Of a stretch of DNA of 64,000 bases, positions 35,134 through 42,462 are shown one piece after another. A model generated the notes under the pieces. It saw only the letters and a list, made by a program, of their open reading frames with translations, ran no database searches and had not been told where the DNA came from. Positions within the stretch are counted from its first letter, which is position 1, and each line of letters opens with the position of its first letter. The DNA is taken from positions 1,364,001-1,428,000 of the forward strand of contig NZ_JBHZRC010000001.1 in the NCBI RefSeq assembly GCF_043641075.1. The letters are read 5' to 3'. This DNA is from Bacillus_BD oryzisoli_A. Lineage in GTDB: Bacteria > Bacillota > Bacilli > Bacillales > Cytobacillaceae. Position numbers and translations under genes: made by a program.

Positions 35134-36231
35134 TTATCGCCTGCTTAGTAAATGCTTACCATTTTGCAGAAATTGCGTTCGCGAATGTCTAATAGCATTC
35201 ATTCTTTCTTCAGCCATCCTATCTGCCGCTTTATAGGTTGGAATCCGGTCACGCTTCGAAATCGCAATCACATTTTCAACATTGTGATAAATCGTCGTCT
35301 CCACCTTTCTCATAGCTCGATCTCGATTGTATCCATACAGCTCATCAGCGACATTAATAACCCCGCCTGCATTAATTACATAGTCAGGTGCATAGATGAT
35401 TCCTTTTTCATGAAGCAAATCTCCATGCCTTGCTTCTTTTAATTGATTATTTGCAGAGCCGGCAATCACCTTTGCCTTCAGCTTTGGTATGGTCAAATCA
35501 TTTATTGTTGCTCCGAGCGCACATGGAGAATAAATATCACAATCCACAGAATAAATATCATCCGGATCTACTGCAGCTGCATGAAACTCTTGTATAGCTC
35601 TTTGTACTGCCTCCTTATTTATATCTGTAACAAAAAGCTTTGCCCCTTCTTCATACAGATGACGGCAAAGAGCAAACGCGACATTGCCAACACCTTGAAC
35701 AGCTACAACCTTTCCCTCAAGAGAATCAGTGCCAAAGGCTTCCTTTGCCGCTGCCTTCATTCCCCGATAAACGCCATATGCTGTAATTGGAGATGGGTTA
35801 CCAGAGGAACCGAATTCAGGAGATATCCCTGTTACATAATTGGTTTCTTCATAGATAATATCCATATCGGCAACAGTTGTTCCTACATCCTCTGCTGTTA
35901 TATATCTGCCATTTAAGCTTTGAACATAGCGCCCAAATGCACGAAATAAAGCTTCACTTTTATCTTTACGCGGATCGCCAATAATGACTGTTTTCCCTCC
36001 GCCTAGATTTAAACCAGCCGCCGCATTTTTATACGTCATACCGCGGGCCAATCTAAGCGCATCCTCAATTGCGTCCGCTTCTGACGTATAGGTCCACATG
36101 CGAGCACCGCCTAATGCTGGTCCTAAGGTGGTATCATGAATGGCTATAATAGCCTTTAACCCTGAAGAACTGTCCTGGCAAAAAACAAGCTGCTCATAAT
36201 CATACCTTTCTAACCGTTCGAATAAATCCAA
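35134..36231 (-). CDS. bcd: Leucine dehydrogenase
   Basis: This 365-residue amino acid dehydrogenase deaminates Leu, Ile and Val to keto acids with NAD+. Substrate segment GGARMW and catalytic lysine region MTYKNAAAGLNLGGGKTVI are near 45-90, and the NAD motif VQGVGNVA near 178. The start is TTG 36231 with TTGAGGTGA upstream, giving the usual N-terminus MDLFERLERYDYEQ. It is the first gene after the sigma-54 promoter. In B. subtilis ptb occupies that place. Confidence 0.94.
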   Translation of the reverse strand: MDLFERLERYDYEQLVFCQDSSSGLKAIIAIHDTTLGPALGGARMWTYTSEADAIEDALRLARGMTYKNAAAGLNLGGGKTVIIGDPRKDKSEALFRAFGRYVQSLNGRYITAEDVGTTVADMDIIYEETNYVTGISPEFGSSGNPSPITAYGVYRGMKAAAKEAFGTDSLEGKVVAVQGVGNVAFALCRHLYEEGAKLFVTDINKEAVQRAIQEFHAAAVDPDDIYSVDCDIYSPCALGATINDLTIPKLKAKVIAGSANNQLKEARHGDLLHEKGIIYAPDYVINAGGVINVADELYGYNRDRAMRKVETTIYHNVENVIAISKRDRIPTYKAADRMAEERMNAIRHSRTQFLQNGKHLLSRR

Positions 36232-36266
36232 GCTGATCACCTCAAGGTGTATGATATGATTATTCA

Positions 36267-36283
36267 TGCAAGAATCGTGCCAA
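36267..36283 (-). promoter_or_regulatory. Sigma-54 (SigL) promoter of the bkd operon
   Basis: On the minus strand TTGGCACGATTCTTGCA has the invariant GG of the -24 element (TTGGCAC, 36277-36283) and the GC of the -12 element (TTGCA, 36267-36271) at the required spacing. It lies 36 nt upstream of bcd. The activator gene bkdR is immediately upstream, as in B. subtilis where SigL and BkdR drive this operon. Confidence 0.95.
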
Positions 36284-36324
36284 TAAAAAAACAGCAACAG
36301 CATGCCATTTTTTTATTTATAGCT

Positions 36325-36360
36325 ATGAAATTAATTGCATACCCATGAAAATTATTGCAT
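36325..36360 (-). promoter_or_regulatory. Tandem 16-bp dyads, candidate BkdR upstream activating sites
   Basis: Two copies, ATGAAATTAATTGCAT (36325-36340) and ATGAAAATTATTGCAT (36345-36360), are spaced exactly 20 bp start to start, that is on the same helix face. Each is an imperfect dyad of the form ATGnAA-N4-TTnCAT. They lie 42 bp upstream of the -24 box and the outer copy overlaps the bkdR stop codon. A perfect dyad of the same form occurs ahead of bkdR (38462-38477). Confidence 0.6.
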
Positions 36361-38415
36361 GCTGGTACTTGCAATTTTATATTTATCAAGCTTGTAATAT
36401 AAATTCCTAATCGATAAACCAAGATCCTTAGCAGTCATAGTCTTATTTCCTGCATTTTTTTTAAGCGTCTTGGTAATAATTGACCTTTCAAAATCCTCTA
36501 CCATTTCCGTTAACGTTCCCTCTAACATGAAATCCTCGACACTGTTTTCTTTCTGCGGCACTCTATTATGAAAATCCAGCAAATGATCAACATCAATAAG
36601 CGTTTCATTGTAACTCATAAAAATGATCGCTCTTCGCAAAATATTATCCAGCTCACGGACATTTCCCGGCCAATCATAATTCTTTATCCTTGTTAATGCC
36701 TGGTCAGTCAGCCCCTCGATATTTCGACCATATTCCTGGTTTATTTTTTCGATTAATCGGGAACTTAGTAGCTCAATATCCTCTTTACGCATTCTTAATG
36801 CAGGAATATGAATCGGCATTTGGTTTAATCGATAAAATAAATCCTCACGAAACTCTCCATTTACCATTGCTTTCTCTAAATTGACATTTGTTGCAGCGAT
36901 TACACGGACATTTAAGGAAATGGGCTTTGTTCCACCGACCCTGATAATTTCATTTTCCTGGAGTACTCTTAATAGTTTCACTTGTGTACTAATCGATAAT
37001 TCACCAATTTCATCTAAAAAGATACTACCATTATCCGCTTCTTCAAAAAGGCCTCTTTTCCCGCCACGTTTTGCACCTGTAAAGGCTCCAGCTTCATATC
37101 CAAATAGCTCACTTTCAAGCAGTGATTCATTTAACGCAGCACAATTAACACGAATGAACTTATTATATTTACGGTCACTTGCATTATGGATGGCATGAGC
37201 AAACAACTCCTTACCTGTCCCCGACTCTCCGCGCAGCAATATGGTTGCAGGTGTTTTTGCAGCCAGCTTTGCTTGTTCAAATGCAATCTTCATAATGTCG
37301 GAGCTACCAACAATGTCCTCAAACGAATACTTCGCTTCCAGCTTTCTAATAATTTGTCTCGCCCGATGCAGTTCCCTATTTAAATTCTGAATCTCTGAGA
37401 CATCATGAATAACACCAACACTGCCCTTTAACTTCCCATCAACAATAATTGGAGCACCATTTACAATTACCTCTCTTTTATTAGGACCTACCCTCATCGG
37501 AACGCCCCGTACCTCGCGCCGGGTTTTCAGCACCTTCATATGCACACTTTCCCCTTCGGCAATATCAGTTGTTGCCGGCTTCCCGATAACCTGCTCTTCC
37601 ATTAATCCGGTAATTCTTGAATAGGCAGGATTTATCATCATCCCAATCCCATGCTCGTCCACCACAGATATCGCTTCATTGCTCGAATGAAAAATCGCTT
37701 CCAGCTTTGTTTGAAATTCTTTAAGATCCGTAATTTGCTCAGCCAAGTGTACCGCTTCCGTAATTTCTTTAAAGACAGCAACTGCCCCTATCAATATCCC
37801 ATGTTCATCAATTATGGGTATCCTTGTTGAAATAATCTTCAAGCCATTTTCTAATCGCAACTCTTGATTATTCTCAACCTTTCTTGTCCGCATCACCCTG
37901 GGCAGGAGGCTTGATGGAATTACTTTACTGATGTGTTTTCCAACCGCATCTTGCTTTGTTGTTCCCATCATATTCTCAGCGCTTTTATTAAGGAGTATGA
38001 CATTTTCCTCCTGATCAATCACAATCATGCCATCATTTGTTGAATTGAAAATAAGATTATACTTATAAGTTTCCTTTTGAATTCTCTTAATAAGCCTTTC
38101 TTTATCCTTAAATAGCTTAACAAGTAAAAAAGCTACACTACCCGGTATTAATACCGTTTCTTTACCGAACACACTTCGCAGCTCGCTAAAAACTTCATAT
38201 TTACCTGTTACTTCAATTATCATATCTATTTTTTTGTCCTTATATTGCTGCCAATCACAATCTATTCGCAGCCCCTTTTGACGGGCCCATTTTATCCCTG
38301 GAGCTTCCGGATTTACATCAATGACTGCCTCTATCATGAGTGCAGCAGATTCTTGAATAATTTGCAGAATGGCCATACCACCCCTGCCAGCTCCCACTAT
38401 CATGACTGTTTGCAT
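36352..38415 (-). CDS. bkdR: Sigma-54-dependent activator BkdR
   Basis: This 687-residue enhancer-binding protein activates the bkd operon. Domains in order: an N-terminal Rossmann-like segment (GAGRGGMAILQII at residues 8-20, with IEAVIDVN) to about 110, PAS domains near 125-230 and 245-350, an AAA+ domain (Walker A GESGTGKE near 398, sigma-54 contact loop GAFTGA near 446, LDEIGEL Walker B) and a Fis-type helix-turn-helix at the C-terminus (TMTAKDLGLSIRNLYYKLDKY). ATG 38415 has AAAGGGAG upstream. The signal ligand is unknown. The first domain may sense a nucleotide or a keto-acid-derived metabolite. Confidence 0.93.
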   Translation of the reverse strand: MQTVMIVGAGRGGMAILQIIQESAALMIEAVIDVNPEAPGIKWARQKGLRIDCDWQQYKDKKIDMIIEVTGKYEVFSELRSVFGKETVLIPGSVAFLLVKLFKDKERLIKRIQKETYKYNLIFNSTNDGMIVIDQEENVILLNKSAENMMGTTKQDAVGKHISKVIPSSLLPRVMRTRKVENNQELRLENGLKIISTRIPIIDEHGILIGAVAVFKEITEAVHLAEQITDLKEFQTKLEAIFHSSNEAISVVDEHGIGMMINPAYSRITGLMEEQVIGKPATTDIAEGESVHMKVLKTRREVRGVPMRVGPNKREVIVNGAPIIVDGKLKGSVGVIHDVSEIQNLNRELHRARQIIRKLEAKYSFEDIVGSSDIMKIAFEQAKLAAKTPATILLRGESGTGKELFAHAIHNASDRKYNKFIRVNCAALNESLLESELFGYEAGAFTGAKRGGKRGLFEEADNGSIFLDEIGELSISTQVKLLRVLQENEIIRVGGTKPISLNVRVIAATNVNLEKAMVNGEFREDLFYRLNQMPIHIPALRMRKEDIELLSSRLIEKINQEYGRNIEGLTDQALTRIKNYDWPGNVRELDNILRRAIIFMSYNETLIDVDHLLDFHNRVPQKENSVEDFMLEGTLTEMVEDFERSIITKTLKKNAGNKTMTAKDLGLSIRNLYYKLDKYKIASTSMQ

Positions 38416-38430
38416 AAATACTCCCTTTCT

Positions 38431-38477
38431 ATGCAATTTATTTCTCACTTAATTTATATTTATGAAAATTCTTTCAT
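38431..38477. promoter_or_regulatory. Candidate BkdR sites upstream of bkdR
   Basis: A perfect dyad ATGAAA-ATTC-TTTCAT lies at 38462-38477, and a degenerate copy ATGCAATTTATTTCTC at 38431-38446, 31 bp away (three helical turns). They resemble the tandem sites ahead of the bkd operon and sit between the divergent bkdR and yqzF genes, so BkdR may regulate its own gene. Confidence 0.45.
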
Positions 38478-38566
38478 ATTCACATTTTAATGTTACCATA
38501 GTTCTTGACAATTGCCCTCAATGAATTATCATTTTTATATACAAATGAATGAAGGGATTATTTCTT

Positions 38567-38827
38567 ATGAACAGAATCGTAGCACTCGTGATATTGTTAA
38601 TTCCTGGAGTAATTGCCGCAATCGGCGTGAAACTAATGCGAGACATGGTTTTTAGTATCCTGCATTCTCCTTTTCCTTTTTTATGGCTTCAATTTCTCAT
38701 TGGATTATTGATGTTTATTGTCGGGCTTTGGTTTATCGCTGGATTTATCCTGCATCGGGATCGAAAGAGAAATAAAGTACAGTCCCGTTTTCAAACAGAA
38801 AATAAAAAAGATGAAAATATGAAATAA
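38567..38827 (+). CDS. yqzF: DUF2627 membrane protein YqzF
   Basis: This 86-residue protein has two transmembrane helices (about residues 4-22 and 40-62) and a very basic C-terminal tail (HRDRKRNKVQ). It belongs to DUF2627, like B. subtilis YqzF, which also lies next to bkdR. Function unknown. ATG 38567 is chosen because GAAGGG lies ten bases upstream. An ATG at 38549 lacks a ribosome binding site. A possible promoter is TTGACA at 38505 with TATCAT at 38527. Confidence 0.85.
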   Translation: MNRIVALVILLIPGVIAAIGVKLMRDMVFSILHSPFPFLWLQFLIGLLMFIVGLWFIAGFILHRDRKRNKVQSRFQTENKKDENMK

Positions 38828-38885
38828 AAGACCATCCTAAAGGGCGTAGCATGCCAGAAGCTGCGCCTTTTTGCAATGGTCTCTT
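38827..38885. terminator. Convergent terminator of yqzF and yqiK
   Basis: A two-part hairpin: outer AAGACCAT/ATGGTCTCTT and inner AAAGGGCGTAGC/GCTGCGCCTTT, with T-rich ends on both strands, between the two convergent genes. Confidence 0.75.
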
Positions 38886-38894
38886 GTTTATGAA

Positions 38895-39635
38895 CTATTT
38901 TGGTTTCTTCTCTATTCTGTCTCTGACCCGAAGGGCTCTGTCTGGATCATCTGTAATAATAGCTGAGCAGCCTAATTCGATAAGATGAGCCATATCCTTT
39001 TCCTTGTTGACCGTATAAGGTCTTACCGCGATTCCATTTTCTTCTGATTCTTTCACCACTTTATCTTTAAGTGTTTTATACTTTGGATGAATCCCTTTTG
39101 CACGAATCGACTCTGCATATATCCATGGCATATACACTACTTGTCCCATGAGCGGAGCCGTCTCTATTTCTGGTGCCATACGATAGCAATTGACAATACT
39201 ATAATGGTTAAAGGAGGATAGGATGATTCGTTCCGTTAGATTGTACTCACGAACAAGTTCAATTACCTTTTGCTCCATTCCCTCATACGGGAAGATTCCG
39301 TTTTTCAGTTCAATATTGCAAATCATGCTGTTTCCGGTTAACCATTTTAAAACGTCACGCAATGAAGGAATAGGTTCCTTCCTAAGATTGGTTTTCAACG
39401 CATAGCCAGCATTTAGACTTTTTAAATCACTATAAGTTAAATTCTTCACATACCCCTTGCCGTTGGTTGTCCGGTCAACACTTTCATCATGTATTACAAC
39501 GACCTCTCCATCCTTTGATAATTGGACGTCAAGTTCAATTCCATCAGCACCTGCCTTTTCTGCTTCTCTAAAAGCCCGCATTGTATTTTCTGGATACAGT
39601 TTTGAATAACCTCTATGTGCAAAAATTAAGGTCAT
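38895..39635 (-). CDS. yqiK: Glycerophosphodiester phosphodiesterase YqiK
   Basis: This 246-residue TIM-barrel phosphodiesterase hydrolyses glycerophosphodiesters to glycerol 3-phosphate and an alcohol. The active site HRGYSKLYPENT (first His, Glu-Asn) and the ELDVQLSKDGEVVVIHD segment (metal Glu/Asp and second His) are intact. No signal peptide is present, so it is cytoplasmic, unlike secreted GlpQ. ATG 39635 has GGAGGGA upstream. The frame-open extension to 39695 lacks a ribosome binding site. It lies between yqzF and spo0A as in B. subtilis. Confidence 0.92.
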   Translation of the reverse strand: MTLIFAHRGYSKLYPENTMRAFREAEKAGADGIELDVQLSKDGEVVVIHDESVDRTTNGKGYVKNLTYSDLKSLNAGYALKTNLRKEPIPSLRDVLKWLTGNSMICNIELKNGIFPYEGMEQKVIELVREYNLTERIILSSFNHYSIVNCYRMAPEIETAPLMGQVVYMPWIYAESIRAKGIHPKYKTLKDKVVKESEENGIAVRPYTVNKEKDMAHLIELGCSAIITDDPDRALRVRDRIEKKPK

Positions 39636-39679
39636 TTTATTCCCTCCAATAAGGCCTTTGCTATTACCATCCCTTAATA

Positions 39680-39747
39680 AAAGGTCTGATTTCATTTATT
39701 CCGGTATTGTATATATATCCGGATAAAATGAAATCAGACCTTTTTTT
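39680..39747 (-). terminator. Terminator of spo0A
   Basis: AAAGGTCTGATTTCAT pairs with ATGAAATCAGACCTTT over 16 bp, with a second small stem (CCGGATA/TACCGG type) inside. A long T-run follows on one side. The structure lies 20 nt after the spo0A stop. Confidence 0.88.
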
Positions 39748-39766
39748 AATTATTATTCAAACTCTT

Positions 39767-40555
39767 TCAAGAAGCTCTATGTTCAAGGCGTAATTTATCA
39801 GCAACCATCGCGATAAATTCACTATTAGTCGGTTTTGCCTTTGTCATGGAGACGGTATAACCGAATAATGAAGAGATGGATTCAATATTGCCTCTGCTCC
39901 AAGCTACTTCAATGGCATGGCGAATCGCACGTTCAACCCTGCTTGCTGTTGTATTGTATTTCTTCGCAATATCTGGGTATAACACTTTAGTAATGGAACC
40001 TAGTAACTCAATATCATTATAAACCATTGAAATAGCTTCCCTTAAGTACATATAACCTTTAATGTGTGCTGGTACGCCAATTTCATGAATAATACTAGTA
40101 ATGCTTGCATCCAAATTTTTAGGCTTAGATTCTGTTTGTGCACGATAGCCGCCTGCCGGTTTTCTTAACACAGATGTTGATTTTCCGCTTACTTGACGAA
40201 TATGGCTTGCTAAATGCTCCATATCAAACGGCTTTAAAATGAAATAAGAAGCACCTAATTCTACCGCTTTTTTCGTCACATCTTCCTGCCCAAAGGCTGT
40301 CAGCATGATGACATTTGGTGCAGGCTGTAAATTCAGCTCACGTAATCTTCCAAGCACAGCAAGCCCATCTAAATGCGGCATAATAATATCAAGGACAAGA
40401 ACGTCTGGATTTACATTTTCAAGCATTTCAAGACAATCCTGGCCATTGTGGGCAACACCTGCAACTTCCATATCTTCTTGTGAATCGATAAATTCCTCTA
40501 ACAAATTGACTAATTCACGATTATCATCAACAACACATACTTTTATCTTTTTCAC
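39767..40555 (-). CDS. spo0A: Sporulation master regulator Spo0A
   Basis: This 262-residue response regulator initiates sporulation. The receiver domain (1-120) has acidic pocket D10-D11, phosphoacceptor Asp56 in LVLDIIMP and the conserved Thr/Lys (TAFGQ, LKPFD). A hinge follows, then the Spo0A C-terminal DNA-binding domain with SRVERAIRHAIEVAWSRG as recognition helix for 0A boxes. Start GTG 40555 has GGAGG nine bases upstream. Its promoter contains 0A boxes and a sigma-H promoter, implying autoregulation. Confidence 0.97.
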   Translation of the reverse strand: MKKIKVCVVDDNRELVNLLEEFIDSQEDMEVAGVAHNGQDCLEMLENVNPDVLVLDIIMPHLDGLAVLGRLRELNLQPAPNVIMLTAFGQEDVTKKAVELGASYFILKPFDMEHLASHIRQVSGKSTSVLRKPAGGYRAQTESKPKNLDASITSIIHEIGVPAHIKGYMYLREAISMVYNDIELLGSITKVLYPDIAKKYNTTASRVERAIRHAIEVAWSRGNIESISSLFGYTVSMTKAKPTNSEFIAMVADKLRLEHRAS

Positions 40556-40669
40556 TACTTGTTTCCTCCTCATTCCCTGAATTTCTCATATTTAATATAA
40601 AACGTGCAAGAAAAACGTCATTGTTCGAAAGCATCATGTTTATAGTATATATTTCTATTCTAAATGAGA

Positions 40670-40697
40670 AATTCGACAATGCAACCAAAAATCCTTT
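40670..40697 (-). promoter_or_regulatory. Sigma-H promoter of spo0A overlapped by a 0A box
   Basis: On the minus strand AAAGGATTTTT (-35 type, 40687-40697) and TTGTCGAATT (-10 type GAAT, with the 0A box TGTCGAA at 40672-40678) have the same layout as the B. subtilis spo0A Ps promoter, where a 0A box overlaps the sigma-H -10. Confidence 0.75.
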
Positions 40698-40759
40698 TCA
40701 TTTTTGATTTTTTCTAAATAAATCATTAAAATCATTATTTTTCTTTGATTTTCTCTTGT

Positions 40760-40800
40760 TTTCGACTTAATGCGATATAACTAAATAAGTTTGTCGAAAA
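40760..40800. promoter_or_regulatory. Additional 0A boxes upstream of spo0A
   Basis: TTTGTCGAAAAA at about 40790-40801 is a consensus 0A box, and TTTTCGACTTAA at 40760 is a one-mismatch box in the opposite direction. The arrangement resembles the upstream boxes O1/O2 of B. subtilis spo0A. Confidence 0.7.
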
Positions 40801-40815
40801 ATCTTTATATTATGA

Positions 40816-40844
40816 TAAAAAGGCGGGAAAAACCCGCCTTTTTT
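40816..40844. terminator. Terminator downstream of spoIVB
   Basis: AAAAAGGCGGG and CCCGCCTTTTTT form a strong stem with a 5-nt loop and A/T flanks. It separates spoIVB from the spo0A promoter. Confidence 0.9.
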
Positions 40845-40850
40845 GTTTAA

Positions 40851-40968
40851 TCTAGCTCCAGCGCCTAGCCCCTCGAGGTCATAAGCCACTCCTGAATTGA
40901 AGGCAAAAAACGCCTTCTATTCAGGAGCGTCTTATGCTTGTCGGGGCTGATCAAGGCGCTTCCACTTT
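40851..40968. repeat. Long palindromic intergenic repeat between spoIVB and spo0A
   Basis: A 118-nt near-palindrome. The ends AGCGCCT and AGGCGCT, then AGCCCC/GGGGCT, CATAAG/CTTATG, CTCCTGAAT/ATTCAGGAG and GAAGGC/GCCTTC are all nested in order around a six-A loop. This end sequence (TCTAGCTCCAGCGCCTAG and GGGGCTGATCAAGGCGCTT) is one I recognise as recurrent in Bacillus-group intergenic regions. No coding content. Confidence 0.85.
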
Positions 40969-40973
40969 TTTTG

Positions 40974-42272
40974 TTACGAAGCCTTTTCCTGCGGCTTTTC
41001 GTATATATCGATTCCTGCCTCATTCAACATCCACTCCAGATGGACTCCATAGCCTGAGGTTGGATCGTTGACAAATACATGGGTGACTGCTCCAATTAAT
41101 TTACCATCTTGTATAATTGGACTACCGCTCATTCCTTGAACGATTCCACCTGTCTTTCCAAGTAATTCTGGGTCAGTTACCTTGATGACCATTCCCTTTG
41201 TTGCCGGAAATTTTTGTGGAATGGTACTGACAATTTCAATATCAAACAATTTTACTTCATCATCATCAACAACTGTTAAAATTTGTGCTGGTCCCTCTTT
41301 TACTTGGTGCGACAAAGCAATCGGAAGCGGTTCATCCATAATTCCATTCTTAATATCACGGTTTAATTCACCAAAAATTCCATATGGACTGTTCCGTTTG
41401 ATATTACCAATCACTTCTTTATCAGAAGAAAAGCGTGCTAATTTTTCACCAGGATTTCCATTGCTGCCTTTTTCAATCGATGTGACGGTTGATTTGACAA
41501 TTTGTCCATCATCAACCACAATGGGTTTTTTTGTATCCATATCGGAGATTACATGACCTAATGCACCATATTTTTTCGACTGGGGATGATAAAAGGTCAT
41601 CGTTCCGATACCTGCAGCAGAATCCCGAATATACAATCCAAGCTTATAATTTTCTTCCCCTTTTTCTTTTTGAGGCATTAACTCAGTTTCAACCTTCCCG
41701 CTTTCTCTAGTTAACATGATCTTTAACGGCTGCTGTTTTTGCCCTGCCTCCTGAACAAACGGAGCTACGTCGGACATTTTCTCTATTTTTTGTCCATTAA
41801 TTTCTGTAATAATATCTCCTACCTGTATTCCGGCTGATTCACCCGGTGAAACCTTTCCTTCCTCTGATGTTACTTGATGATGTCCGACAACCAGGACACC
41901 AATAGTATTCAATTTTACTCCAATGGACTGGCCGCCAGGAATTACTTTAAAGTCCTTAAGCACATTGACATCAACTTTTTTTACAGGAAAACCAGCAAGT
42001 TCTAAAAACATTTCATTTTTCCCTTGTTCTTTCGCCTGCAATGAGACTGATTTATGATCTTGACTCAGGGCAACAATAGAACTATCTGAGGATAACGATG
42101 CTGATACTGGAACTGCCTTAGACATATCAAGCTTTTGACCTTCGAAAAGCGTTATATGATTTGGAATATGAAGATATTCCTGAACTGGTTTCATAAAACA
42201 TATAGCAATTAATGAAACAAGGAGAATTCCACCAATTAGTTTTCTATAGAAGTCTTTCTTCAAAACATTCAC
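40974..42272 (-). CDS. spoIVB: SpoIVB serine peptidase
   Basis: This 432-residue S55 family protease is made in the forespore and secreted into the intermembrane space, where it cleaves SpoIVFA to trigger pro-sigma-K processing. An N-terminal membrane anchor (residues 12-28) is followed by a PDZ domain (about 120-200, GESAGIQVGDIITEINGQ) and the protease domain with GALGH (catalytic His) and GMSGSPI near 380-386 (catalytic Ser). Order recN-spoIVB-spo0A is as in B. subtilis. Confidence 0.96.
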   Translation of the reverse strand: MNVLKKDFYRKLIGGILLVSLIAICFMKPVQEYLHIPNHITLFEGQKLDMSKAVPVSASLSSDSSIVALSQDHKSVSLQAKEQGKNEMFLELAGFPVKKVDVNVLKDFKVIPGGQSIGVKLNTIGVLVVGHHQVTSEEGKVSPGESAGIQVGDIITEINGQKIEKMSDVAPFVQEAGQKQQPLKIMLTRESGKVETELMPQKEKGEENYKLGLYIRDSAAGIGTMTFYHPQSKKYGALGHVISDMDTKKPIVVDDGQIVKSTVTSIEKGSNGNPGEKLARFSSDKEVIGNIKRNSPYGIFGELNRDIKNGIMDEPLPIALSHQVKEGPAQILTVVDDDEVKLFDIEIVSTIPQKFPATKGMVIKVTDPELLGKTGGIVQGMSGSPIIQDGKLIGAVTHVFVNDPTSGYGVHLEWMLNEAGIDIYEKPQEKAS

Positions 42273-42420
42273 TCTCCTCGCTTCTAGTCCAACCCGTCTT
42301 AATGGCTACATCATTAATTTTGCCTGCAAATAGCACATTTATAACCGAGCCGTCAATAAAAAAACTGTACACATAGGAAATAAATCGCAGTATAAAAAAT
42401 CCGTGGCTTAAAAAGCTACA

Positions 42421-42462
42421 AAAAAGACCTCTGAAACCGGATAGGCTTCAAAGGTCTTTTTT
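42421..42462 (-). terminator. Terminator of recN
   Basis: AAAAAGACCTCTGAA pairs with TTCAAAGGTCTTTTTT (one mismatch). On the minus strand it overlaps the recN stop codon and is followed by a T-run. Confidence 0.8.

Noticed and set aside
35443..35916. Plus-strand ORF of 157 codons inside bcd
   Set aside because: Antisense shadow of leucine dehydrogenase with Cys/Ile-rich unnatural composition.
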